A stretch of 11,902 nucleotides of DNA. Origin: CAYOVG01 sp964407285 (lineage in GTDB: Bacteria > Desulfobacterota > Syntrophobacteria > Syntrophobacterales > Syntrophobacteraceae). Below the pieces are notes generated by a model. That model searched no databases. It saw only the letters and a list, made by a program, of their open reading frames with translations, and was not told the DNA's origin. The stretch is from contig CAYOVG010000224.1 of assembly GCA_964407285.1 (NCBI GenBank), positions 1 to 11,902 on the forward strand, in the 5' to 3' direction. The position numbers and the translations under genes were made by a program. Below are positions 1-7,068 of this stretch, piece by piece. How positions within the stretch are numbered: the stretch's first letter is position 1; each line of letters opens with the position of its first letter.

Positions 1-81
1 ATACGCCCTGGTCAGGCGTTGGAGGCGGAGGCCGTACTCCTCGGCGCTGACGGTTCTGGTGGCGACACAGGCTGTTTGCAC
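1..81 (-). CDS. Possible N-terminal fragment of an unidentified protein, cut by the window edge
   Basis: Reading the minus strand, a GTG at 81-79 opens a frame that runs unbroken for 27 codons to the window edge. It contains a helix-like, charged stretch, AEEYGLRLQRLTRAY. An AAGGA-like ribosome-binding sequence lies about ten bases upstream of the GTG, and an in-frame TGA lies not far upstream, which limits how far the start could move. I do not recognise the family. The plus strand is also open here (59-265), but that product is rich in Pro, Ser and Arg and lacks protein-like character. The fragment is short, so the call rests mainly on the ribosome-binding site and composition. Confidence 0.3.
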   Translation of the reverse strand, partial: MQTACVATRTVSAEEYGLRLQRLTRAY

Positions 82-300
82 TATCTCTGTTTCCTTTAGT
101 TGTCCGTTTCAACGACCGCCGACTCACATAGTGTCCGTGGAACCGCTGCCTTCCAGTCGCGATCCGTTGCGTTTCTACAGTCCGCCCGCGGCTGAAAGCC
201 GTAACCGCGCAAAGCAGTCTGTCTCATCGGCAAATCGGCCGCATAATCCTGATCATGGATGCTGAACGACTTTAGAATAACGGAAATGCGGATGTTACGA

Positions 301-319
301 AATCAGGAAATTCCTGATT
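301..319. promoter_or_regulatory. Perfect 19-bp palindrome, candidate operator
   Basis: AATCAGGAA and TTCCTGATT form a perfect 9-bp inverted repeat around a single central A. A further half-site, AATCAGGA, occurs at 366-373, about 65 bases downstream. The dyad is AT-rich and has almost no loop, so it suits a dimeric DNA-binding protein better than an RNA hairpin. It lies between the minus-strand fragment starting at 81 and the kinase starting at 1073, so the gene it would control is unknown. Confidence 0.4.
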
Positions 320-750
320 CTTTTTCATGACGGAAAGTGATAAGTTGTTGATATTTGTTGGCTGAAATCAGGAGTGAGTCAGGCGACGACCTGTTCGCCT
401 CGACCACGAATTCCCGCCGTTCCTTTCTCATGGCTCAGGATCGCGGTTGTGCGGCCGTCCGAGGAGTGTCCGGATCGAAATACGGAAAGCATTCACGGCC
501 ACGCCGCGGGCCGCGCGAATATTTTCATTTCAATCCAATGGATCGTGTTGTATCATCCCGCCGTTGCATTGATCCAATTGATTTCAATCAGTCGTGACAG
601 CAAAAGAACTCGATGCAATTACGACGCCCGCGGCAGCGGGATGAGCGGCCGCGCGCCGTTCGCGCTCCGCCTGCTGCCGGATCGTGGTTACGGGGCCATG
701 GATCGTTTCGACTATCCTATCGGGGCAATGTTGTTGACTTTGGGCCCGGC

Positions 751-825
751 GACGTCGTTCCCGCGCAAGCTTGAATCCGGGCTTTTCAAGGCTTGCGGGA
801 CCCACGCCCGCGCGGGGGTGACGTC
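751..825. repeat. Hairpin repeat, copy C, with terminal inverted repeats
   Basis: The element begins with GACGTCGTTCCCGCGC and ends with the reverse complement of GACGTCACCCCCGCGC. The two 16-base ends match at 13 positions, and both outer edges carry GACGTC. Inside, CAAGCTTGAA pairs with TTCAAGGCTTG, leaving one bulged base, so the whole unit can fold back on itself. The CCCGCG and CAAGCTTG sequences resemble parts of copy A (6508-6655), and the GGGTGACG edge resembles the GGAATGACG of that copy. It belongs to the class of intergenic 'TTCCCGCG...CGCGGGAATGACG' palindromes found scattered in many bacterial genomes. Family membership is inferred from this similarity. Confidence 0.6.
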
Positions 826-1032
826 AATTCGACAGTATTGTCCTATCGGGGTGGCCGCATAATTGCATCATCGTTACGGAAGGACGACCGGGCGAACCGG
901 AGGACGGAAACCCTCTACCCGGTGGTTCAGCCTTGCATATGGAGAATGCTGACAAAGATATGGGAACGTGGAAGCGCGAACGAGGAAGTGTGACGCTTTC
1001 CCGTAATCGCTTTCCAAAATCGCGAATAGGTC

Positions 1033-1048
1033 TTCGCCTTTGGGCGAA
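1033..1048 (+). other. Small hairpin just before the kinase gene
   Basis: TTCGCC and GGCGAA form a perfect 6-bp stem around a TTTG tetraloop, 25 bases before the first possible kinase start. The sequence TGAGTTTTCG follows, which is too weak a T-run for a convincing terminator. It may be a leader structure or an incidental dyad. Confidence 0.3.
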
Positions 1049-1072
1049 TGAGTTTTCGCCGTTGCGCGGCCG

Positions 1073-4000
1073 ATGAGAATCGAGTCCATGAGCCAGGGAC
1101 GGGAAGTGAAACGCCGTATCGATGAGGAGAATAGCGGGTGGTCTGGCCGTTGGCTGACCACTGCGGTGTTCGTATGCCTGCTTGCCGGCGGATTGTGGAT
1201 GTCGGAGCGCCATGCCGGGCAGGCGGACCGGCAGCTGAGGACTCAATTGCTCTCTCAGGCCGAGGCCATTGCCCGCACGGTCGGTCCGGAGAACGTCAAA
1301 GCGCTCTCCTTCACTCCGGAGGACAGGACGAATCCGCGGTTCATCCGGTTGCGGGAGCAAATGAAAGCCTTCGCCCGGTTCATGAACCATCGCAGTCTCT
1401 ACAGCGTGGCGTTGCGCGGCGGGAGAATCAGATTCGGACCGGAGAGCCTGGACGAGACGGACTCGATGGCGTCTCCACCGGGGATGGTCTATCGACAACC
1501 GACGCAGGAGTTGCGCGACAGTTTCCGAACGGGCGCGTCCTTTACCGAAGGACCGGTTACCGACGAGTACGGCACCTTCGTGAGCGCCTTTGCACCCGTC
1601 AAGGACCCGAGGACCGGCGAAGTGCTGCTCATGATCGGGCTGGACATCGAAGCTTCGCAGTGGAAAGCGACGGTCGACCGGGAGCGCCTCGTTCCCGTTT
1701 TTTGCTCCGTTTTCCTGCTCGCGGTTCTCCTGGCCGGAGGGGCCGTCCTGCATTGGCGCAACAGTCTGCCGCAGCACGGTAGGGAGCGCTTCAGCCAGGC
1801 CGAGGCGTGTTTGAGCGGCGTTATCGGCGTGGCCCTGACGGTAATGCTCATGCTGGAAGTGCACGATGCCGAGATACGCTCCCGGAAGCTCATCTTCTCT
1901 CAACTGGTCGATGCCCGCGCTTCCGTTATCATGAGAGAAATCAAGGAGGTCGGAGATTCCCTGCTGCCCGGACTCGTTCGCTTCTTCGAGAGCAGCGAAG
2001 CCGTTACCCGCGAGGAATTCCGCTCGTTTTCAGAACACATGGTCCGGCATTCCTCCATCGGGGGGGTAGGATGGGCGCCTCGGGTCGGCGCTGCCCGTAA
2101 GAGCGGCTTCGAGGACAGGATGCGCGCGGAGGGCATCCCGGATTTTTCCATTTACCAGTGGGACGCCCTCGGCCGTAAGGAGCCGGCGCCGGTGAGGGAC
2201 TTCTACTTCCCGCTTTCCTTCGCAGAGCCTTATGAAGAGATCGGTTCCGCGGTGGGCTTCGATATGCAGGCCGATCCCGCACGGTGGGAAGCAATGTCGG
2301 CCGCAAGGCGAACGGGGCTTGCGACGGGCACGGACATCATCCCCAAGGGCGGAGCCAACGAGCCCGTAATCAATATCTACGCCCGGCTCTGCGCCGGCGG
2401 CGAGCGGGACGACGCCGGTCCCCCCTGCGATAATGGACTGGTCTTCATCACCACGTGCCCCCGCGTGATTCTCGAGAAGTCGGTTGACGGCTTCAGCCGG
2501 AATTCCGAGGCGGTCGTGGTCGATCTCTACCAGTTGCGGGCCGGAGCGCCTCCACAGTTTCTGGCCTCCTCCCGGTCGGAGAGAACGGGGGGAGACTCCG
2601 CCGCGAACGGGTCTCCGGACCGGTTCGACCTCTCCGGCATCCGTCCGATATTTGCCTTCGGTAAGACGTACGCCCTGGCGATCCATCCGGGGCCCGCATT
2701 TCTGAATGCAAATCCGGCGCGGGGCTGGTGGGCCGCCGGACTGGCCGGGCTCCTCCTTACCGGCATCGTCAGCTCGTTCATCAGTTTCATGAGCACCCGC
2801 CAGGCAAGGCTGGAGCGGCTGGTGCTGGAGCGCACCAACGACCTGCAGAGAAGCGAGGAGTCCTACCGGCGCCAGTTCGCGGACAATTGCGCGGTAATGC
2901 TGCTCATCGCTCCCGGGGACGGGAAGATCATCGACGCCAATGCCGCGGCCGTCGGGTTTTACGGCTACTCGCGGGAGGACCTTCTTTCCATGACGGTTTC
3001 GGAGATCGGGAGTCCCGCGGTCTCCTCCGGGGAGACTTCTTCCTGCGAACATGGGAAGCTTCTCCAGTCGCGGCACCGCCTGGCGGACGGAACGATTCGC
3101 CATGTGGAGGTTTCCAGAAGCCTCATCGTGTTCGGAGATTCGCAGGTGGTGCACCTGATCGTGTACGACGTTACGCAACGCAAACAGGCGGAGGATGACC
3201 TGAGGGAGAGCGAGGCTCTGCACCGCAGCCTGATGGAGAACCTCCCCGCCGGCGTGGTCATCGTGGACCCGGCGTCACGAACCATCGAGAGCATCAACGC
3301 ATACGCGGCGGACCTTTTCGGGGCCGCGGAAGAGGACATCGAAGGGCAGTTTTGCCACTCCTACCTGTGTCCGGCAAACGAGGGGATCTGTCCCGTGTGG
3401 GACCTCGGCCGGGACGTGGACAATTCCGAAAGCATCACGCTCGGAGCCGGCGGCCGTCCCATACCGATTCTCAGGTCCGTGAAGCGGATACAGTGGAAGG
3501 GGCAGGTGAAGCTGCTGGAGTGCTTCGTGTATATTTCCCAGCGGCAGCGGGCCGAGGCGCAACTGCTCGAAGCCAACCGCAAGCTCGAGGAAGCCATCGC
3601 CCGGGCCAACGAACTGGCGGCTCAGGCGCAAACCGCCAATATAGCCAAGAGCCGGTTCCTGGCCAATATGAGCCATGAGATCAGGACCCCCATGAACGGC
3701 GTGATCGGCATGACCGAGTTGCTGCTGGATACCGATCTCTCGGATGCGCAACGGGCGTATGCGGAAATGGTGAGATCGAGCGGTGAGACTCTCCTTTCCA
3801 TCATCAACGACATTCTGGATTTTTCCAAGATCGAAGCCGGAAAACTCGAAATCGAAACCATCGATTTCGACCTTCGCGCAACCCTGGAAGACCTCGCCGA
3901 CATGCTCGCGCTCGAGGCGGAGGAAAAGGGAATCGAGTTCGCCTACTGTATCGAGCCGGATGTCCCGTCCCTGCTCAAGGGCGATCCGGGACGCCTGCGA

Positions 4001-5620
4001 CAGGTCCTCACGAATCTCGCCGGCAACGCCGTCAAGTTCACGCACGAGGGAGAAGTCGTCATCCATGTCGGACGCCTGTCGGAAGATGGCGCTTCGGTCA
4101 CTTTGCGTTTCGAGGTAAGGGACACCGGCATCGGCATTCCCCGGGACCGGCTTGGGGACATCTTCAACGCCTTTACGCAGGTAGACGCCTCGACGACGAG
4201 AAAGTACGGGGGTACGGGCCTCGGACTCGCCATCTCCAGGATGCTGGTGGAGATGATGCAGGGCGAGATCGGCGTCGAAACCGAAGACGGCAAGGGCTCG
4301 GTCTTCCTGTTCAGCGCGGTGTTTCAAAGACAGCCGGACCTGCAGGGACCCGTGCGGGAAACCCTCGCGGACATCTCGGGCCAACGCATCCTGGTGGTGG
4401 ACGACAACGCCACGAACCGGCGTCTCCTGTCCGTGCTGCTCGATTCCTGGGGTTGCCGACACGCGGAGGCGCAGGACGGACGGGAAGCTCTCGCGCGCCT
4501 GCGCGAGGCCGGGCTGGAGGGCGATCCCTTCCGTATCGCGCTTCTCGACATGCAAATGCCGGGGATGGACGGCGAAGAGCTTGGCGACGCCATCAAGAAC
4601 GACCCCGCCGTTTCGGGGACTCTCCTCGTCATGCTCACGTCCGTCGGCCGGCGGAGTGATGCGACGAGGCTCGAGGCTTGCGGCTTTTCGGCCTTTCTCA
4701 CCAAGCCGATCAAGAAAAGACAGCTCCACGACTGCCTGGCTTTGGTCCTGAGCATGGAAAACAGGGTCCATCGGGGGGAGGGGGTTCGAAGGCTCATCAC
4801 CGGGCGCGCCGTCGCCGAGCAGCAGAAGCGCAACATCCGGATTCTGCTTGTCGAAGACAACGCGATCAACCGGGAAGTCGCCCTGAGCGTCCTGGAAAAA
4901 CTGGGATACCGGGCGGATGTTGCGGAAAACGGCAGAGAGGCCGTGGAGGTGCTGGAGACCACATCCTACGATCTCGTTCTCATGGACTGCATGATGCCCG
5001 AAATGGACGGCTATGAAGCCACGAGACTTATCCGCAGCGAATCTTCCGCCGTTCGTTCCCACGACATCCCCATCATCGCCATGACGGCCCATGCGATAAA
5101 AGGAGACAGGGAAAAGTGCCTGGCGGTGGGGATGAACGACTACCTGTCCAAACCCTTTCACCCACGCGAACTGGCCGAGGCCGTGGAACGGTGGACGACG
5201 GGCGCGCGGGTTGCGGCTTTACCCGCTTCGACGGCGGCCGCGCCCGCGGAGGAACAAAGCCTGGAAGTATTCGACTGGGCCGCCCTGCTCGAGGTCATGA
5301 TGGGGGATGAAGCCCTCGCCCGCGAGATCGTCAAGGGATACCTCGAGGACATCCCGAGAATGATCGACGAGCTGGCCGGGGCGGTCTCGGAAGGCGATGT
5401 GCGTCGGGCGCGGATGACCGCTCACACTCTGAAGGGAGCGTCGGGAAGCCTTCGAGCTTTCGCCATGAAGGACCTTGCGGCGGAAGCGGAAACGGCGTGC
5501 CGGGACATGGACATGGAAAGAGCTTCGTCTCTCATTGCGTTGCTGAAGGAGCAGTTCTCGATCCTCGAGGACGCATTCAACCGGATTCGGACCGGAAAGC
5601 CTGCCGCAGGCCCGAAATGA
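1073..5620 (+). CDS. Membrane-bound hybrid sensor histidine kinase (CHASE, PAS-PAS, HisKA-HATPase, REC-REC, HPt)
   Basis: This 1515-residue phosphorelay protein should sense a signal outside the cytoplasmic membrane, autophosphorylate, and pass phosphate through its receivers to the HPt domain. Four hydrophobic helices are visible near residues 27-43, 206-226, 244-262 and 552-574. The first loop (about 44-205) resembles a Cache-type sensor. The second (about 263-550) is a CHASE domain. PAS domains follow at about 597-705 and 715-835; the second has Cys761, Cys766 and Cys773. HisKA carries His868 in MSHEIRTPMN. The ATPase domain has Asn985, DTGIGI (1017-1022) and GGTGLGL (1046-1052). Receiver 1 has Asp1159 and Lys1211; receiver 2 has Asp1305 and Lys1360. 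HPt has His1451 in AHTLKGASGS. All catalytic residues are intact. The layout is BarA/ArcB-like. No response regulator is adjacent, so the output partner is unknown. The start is uncertain: ATG 1073 and ATG 1088 have poor ribosome-binding sites, while GTG 1106 follows AGGGACGGG. Confidence 0.95.
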   Translation: MRIESMSQGREVKRRIDEENSGWSGRWLTTAVFVCLLAGGLWMSERHAGQADRQLRTQLLSQAEAIARTVGPENVKALSFTPEDRTNPRFIRLREQMKAFARFMNHRSLYSVALRGGRIRFGPESLDETDSMASPPGMVYRQPTQELRDSFRTGASFTEGPVTDEYGTFVSAFAPVKDPRTGEVLLMIGLDIEASQWKATVDRERLVPVFCSVFLLAVLLAGGAVLHWRNSLPQHGRERFSQAEACLSGVIGVALTVMLMLEVHDAEIRSRKLIFSQLVDARASVIMREIKEVGDSLLPGLVRFFESSEAVTREEFRSFSEHMVRHSSIGGVGWAPRVGAARKSGFEDRMRAEGIPDFSIYQWDALGRKEPAPVRDFYFPLSFAEPYEEIGSAVGFDMQADPARWEAMSAARRTGLATGTDIIPKGGANEPVINIYARLCAGGERDDAGPPCDNGLVFITTCPRVILEKSVDGFSRNSEAVVVDLYQLRAGAPPQFLASSRSERTGGDSAANGSPDRFDLSGIRPIFAFGKTYALAIHPGPAFLNANPARGWWAAGLAGLLLTGIVSSFISFMSTRQARLERLVLERTNDLQRSEESYRRQFADNCAVMLLIAPGDGKIIDANAAAVGFYGYSREDLLSMTVSEIGSPAVSSGETSSCEHGKLLQSRHRLADGTIRHVEVSRSLIVFGDSQVVHLIVYDVTQRKQAEDDLRESEALHRSLMENLPAGVVIVDPASRTIESINAYAADLFGAAEEDIEGQFCHSYLCPANEGICPVWDLGRDVDNSESITLGAGGRPIPILRSVKRIQWKGQVKLLECFVYISQRQRAEAQLLEANRKLEEAIARANELAAQAQTANIAKSRFLANMSHEIRTPMNGVIGMTELLLDTDLSDAQRAYAEMVRSSGETLLSIINDILDFSKIEAGKLEIETIDFDLRATLEDLADMLALEAEEKGIEFAYCIEPDVPSLLKGDPGRLRQVLTNLAGNAVKFTHEGEVVIHVGRLSEDGASVTLRFEVRDTGIGIPRDRLGDIFNAFTQVDASTTRKYGGTGLGLAISRMLVEMMQGEIGVETEDGKGSVFLFSAVFQRQPDLQGPVRETLADISGQRILVVDDNATNRRLLSVLLDSWGCRHAEAQDGREALARLREAGLEGDPFRIALLDMQMPGMDGEELGDAIKNDPAVSGTLLVMLTSVGRRSDATRLEACGFSAFLTKPIKKRQLHDCLALVLSMENRVHRGEGVRRLITGRAVAEQQKRNIRILLVEDNAINREVALSVLEKLGYRADVAENGREAVEVLETTSYDLVLMDCMMPEMDGYEATRLIRSESSAVRSHDIPIIAMTAHAIKGDREKCLAVGMNDYLSKPFHPRELAEAVERWTTGARVAALPASTAAAPAEEQSLEVFDWAALLEVMMGDEALAREIVKGYLEDIPRMIDELAGAVSEGDVRRARMTAHTLKGASGSLRAFAMKDLAAEAETACRDMDMERASSLIALLKEQFSILEDAFNRIRTGKPAAGPK

Positions 5621-5718
5621 GCCGGCAAAAGCCGCACCACCCGCCCGGGAACGGCGCCCCCGGTGGTCCCGATCCGCTCCATCCGCGGTAATTCCGTTCC
5701 TTTGCATTACCCGCCCAT

Positions 5719-5762
5719 CTGTAACGCAGACTATTACAGAAATCAATAATTGTACTTACATT
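5719..5762 (+). promoter_or_regulatory. Inverted repeat and possible promoter upstream of the small membrane protein
   Basis: CTGTAA (5719-5724) and TTACAG (5734-5739) form an inverted repeat separated by nine bases. The right arm, TTACAG, could also serve as a -35 box, followed after 17 bases by TACATT (5757-5762) as a -10 box. The surroundings are clearly AT-rich compared with both flanking genes. If this is the promoter, the membrane-protein transcript has a leader of roughly 155 bases, and the inverted repeat would sit where a regulator could cover the -35 box. A second AT-rich spot, ATTATA, near 5842-5847 is an alternative. The rest of 5621-5926 shows nothing else convincing. Confidence 0.35.
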
Positions 5763-5926
5763 ATGCTTGGATGGCCGTTTTCGGCGGCAGTTCGCGTTGC
5801 CGGAGGCCTGCACGACCACGCGCCCGGACCGGGGGCGGGGGGATTATACGTTCCGATGCCCTTTCAGGCCGAGAGGCGGGTTCGCAATCGCAAACCATCT
5901 TCACGCACTCAACGGAGAGAAACCAT

Positions 5927-6325
5927 ATGGCCCGACATACAGCAGACCGGAAAGCCGTGCGCACGGGCAGAGGGTACAACATAGCGTCTCCCCTGCTGGC
6001 GTTCGTCATTTGGGGCGGATGGGCATTTTACGCCAACAGCGGATATGCCTTTCCCGAAAGGGTGATGTACGGGCTGACGCAAGGGATCGTGAGCTTTACC
6101 GTGACATCCTCGATGATCCGGGCCGTCACATGGCTATACCGCCGGTTGCCGCCAAATCCCCTCCGATTCATTCTCCCGTCCGTGATCACTATCGTCGTTG
6201 CGACCGTTTTCATGGTTGTGGCTCATCTCCTCGCCGGCACGCCGAGGATCGCCCATACCATAATTCCCGGCCTGGCGGTGGGACTTGCGTTTTGCCTCTT
6301 CACGACGTTCAGAATAAGTGCTTGA
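5927..6325 (+). CDS. Small four-helix integral membrane protein of unknown function
   Basis: The 132-residue product starts at ATG 5927, seven to eight bases after a GGAGA ribosome-binding site. The frame is open further upstream, but that part is not protein-like. The basic N-terminus (about 20 residues, ending in RTGRGYN) is followed by four hydrophobic segments at about residues 26-42, 51-75, 87-108 and 112-129. A short loop, YRRLPPNP, between helices two and three is positively charged and probably cytoplasmic. There are no catalytic motifs, cysteine pairs or conserved charged residues within the helices that would suggest an enzyme or transporter. I do not recognise the family. The gene stands alone: the kinase ends 306 bases upstream and the next downstream genes are on the other strand. 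Confidence 0.75.
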   Translation: MARHTADRKAVRTGRGYNIASPLLAFVIWGGWAFYANSGYAFPERVMYGLTQGIVSFTVTSSMIRAVTWLYRRLPPNPLRFILPSVITIVVATVFMVVAHLLAGTPRIAHTIIPGLAVGLAFCLFTTFRISA

Positions 6326-6427
6326 GCTCAATGCTTTTCAAATGAGAGGCGGATACGCGGAAACGTTGTGGAGAGGGGGACGGAGGAGAAAGCATGGCGG
6401 AATAGGAAAAACCGGGTGGTCCGGGCG

Positions 6428-6488
6428 ACGAGTTCTCGGGTCCGAAGGACGGGAGACTCGTTGTGGGCTCTCATGAACCGGTGAGCCC
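6428..6488. other. Two consecutive hairpins in the intergenic region
   Basis: ACGAGTTCTC (6428-6437) pairs with GAGACTCGT (6453-6461) with one bulged T, and inside it GTCC-GAA-GGAC (6440-6450) forms a second small stem. Directly after, GGGCTC (6465-6470) pairs perfectly with GAGCCC (6483-6488). They lie about 100 bases after the stop codon of the small membrane gene. No T-run follows either stem, so they are not ordinary intrinsic terminators. They could be 3' transcript structure, a small RNA, or a decayed repeat. Confidence 0.35.
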
Positions 6489-6507
6489 CAACGGAGCAGG
6501 AAAAGCG

Positions 6508-6655
6508 GGCATGGTTCAAAACAGGGCAGCGCTTAAGCCGTCGCCCCCGCGAAGCTTGTCCCCGCGTAGGCGGGGAGCGGGGGCCGGAAAACCTTGAACA
6601 ACCCGGGTTCCCGTTTGCGCGGGAATGACGGTGAACCCTCTCGAGCGTTACCTCA
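6508..6655 (+). repeat. Composite hairpin repeat, copy A
   Basis: This 148-base unit matches copy B (7702-7826) read in reverse complement along its length. Shared blocks, in order, are TGGTTCAAAAC, GTCGCCCCCGC, GCGGGGG, AAACCTT, GCGCGGGAATG and the 15-base TCGAGCGTTACCTCA (6641-6655). Two structured cores are present. The first is nested: GCCCCCGC (6543-6550) pairs with GCGGGGGC (6577-6584), and inside it TCCCCGC (6559-6565) pairs with GCGGGGA (6570-6576) around GTAG. The second is TTCCCG (6608-6613) with CGGGAA (6620-6625), followed by TGACGG. It begins about 180 bases after the membrane gene and ends 59 bases before the stop of the repeat protein. Confidence 0.75.
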
Positions 6656-6714
6656 AAACAATGGTCTGTGAACCACGCCCGAATTCCACGCGGGACCGCA
6701 TCCCAACAGGGTTA

Positions 6715-7068
6715 CTACCGGGGACGATGCAGTCCCGGTGGACGATGGGAATGCGGGCGATGATGGTCCCGAAGTCCGGGTGACCCATGGTGCTTGAATC
6801 CGGGCGATCCGTAGTACCTGAATTTGGGCGATCCATAGTACCTGTAAGGCGGTACTGAATTGTAACGCCTTCCGTGCTTGTAGTATTTTTTGTAAGGATG
6901 TCCGTAGTGCTTTTTGTAATGTTTATTAAAGTACTTGTTCTGATGAGGCTGCACCCACACCCATCTGCCGTGGCGAAAATCCCAGTATGCATGGGACTGC
7001 TCGCTGAAGACCGGCAACGAACCGAAAACGACGGCCAGGATGAGGATCAAGGCGTTGCGGGATTTCAT
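6715..7068 (-). CDS. Secreted Tyr/His/Gly/Pro-rich repeat protein
   Basis: The 117-residue product has a classic signal peptide: MKSRN, then a hydrophobic core ALILILAVVFG, then a polar end near SEQSHA, where signal peptidase could cut before YWDF. The mature part is very rich in Tyr, His, Lys, Arg, Gly and Pro and has no hydrophobic core. Its middle and C-terminal half follow an 8-residue period, clearest in RYYGSPKF, RYYGSPGF and KHHGSPGL, with worn copies before (KKHYGHPY) and after (RDHHRPHS). The start at 7068 is chosen because AGGAG lies seven bases upstream; a longer frame to 7128 adds 20 residues that would spoil the signal peptide. The function is unknown. Such composition could suit a cell-surface, extracellular-matrix or metal-binding role, but that is speculation. 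It lies downstream of the MoaE-like gene on the same strand, with a 207-base gap. Confidence 0.75.
   Translation of the reverse strand: MKSRNALILILAVVFGSLPVFSEQSHAYWDFRHGRWVWVQPHQNKYFNKHYKKHYGHPYKKYYKHGRRYNSVPPYRYYGSPKFRYYGSPGFKHHGSPGLRDHHRPHSHRPPGLHRPR
6775..6846 (-). repeat. Three 24-bp tandem repeats inside the Tyr/His-rich gene
   Basis: Three adjacent 24-base units at 6775-6798, 6799-6822 and 6823-6846 encode the KHHGSPGL, RYYGSPGF and RYYGSPKF repeats. Units two and three differ at only a few positions, while unit one has diverged more, including changes from Tyr to His codons. The repeat number could change by slippage or recombination. Confidence 0.8.

Larger units (their letters stand above)
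82..1072. other. Gene-poor region of about 1 kb
   Basis: No frame here gives a product with recognisable domains. The longest plus-strand frame (374-862) ends by translating a hairpin repeat and has no good ribosome-binding site. The first part, roughly 270-600, is more AT-rich than the flanking DNA and looks regulatory. It holds the 301-319 palindrome and two copies of ATTTCAATC (527-535 and 581-589). The second part holds repeat copy C and the direct repeat TCCTATCGGGG (715-725 and 841-851). A small hairpin, CGGCT-GAA-AGCCG, lies at 189-201 in the possible leader of the minus-strand fragment. I saw no tRNA or rRNA sequence. Confidence 0.5.

Noticed and set aside
374..862. A 162-codon plus-strand frame in the left gene-poor region
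   Set aside because: Its last third translates hairpin repeat copy C (FPRKLESG... is a typical translation of such repeats), and no good ribosome-binding site precedes it.
824..1903. A 359-codon minus-strand frame running from the gene-poor region into the kinase N-terminus
   Set aside because: Its product is Arg/Pro/His-rich without domains, and most of it lies opposite the kinase sensor region. No ribosome-binding site was found.
3275..5161. A 628-codon open frame on the minus strand opposite the kinase
   Set aside because: It mirrors the third-position GC bias of the kinase coding strand, has no family motifs, and the kinase motifs on the plus strand are unmistakable.
6394..6405. A start codon with a fine ribosome-binding site (GGAGGAG then ATG)
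   Set aside because: The frame is only ATG GCG GAA TAG, three residues, with nothing to suggest a leader peptide for a downstream plus-strand gene.
6775..6846. A CRISPR array, suggested by regular spacing
   Set aside because: The 24-base units are contiguous, without spacers, and in frame with the protein's 8-residue repeat. No cas genes are present in the window.
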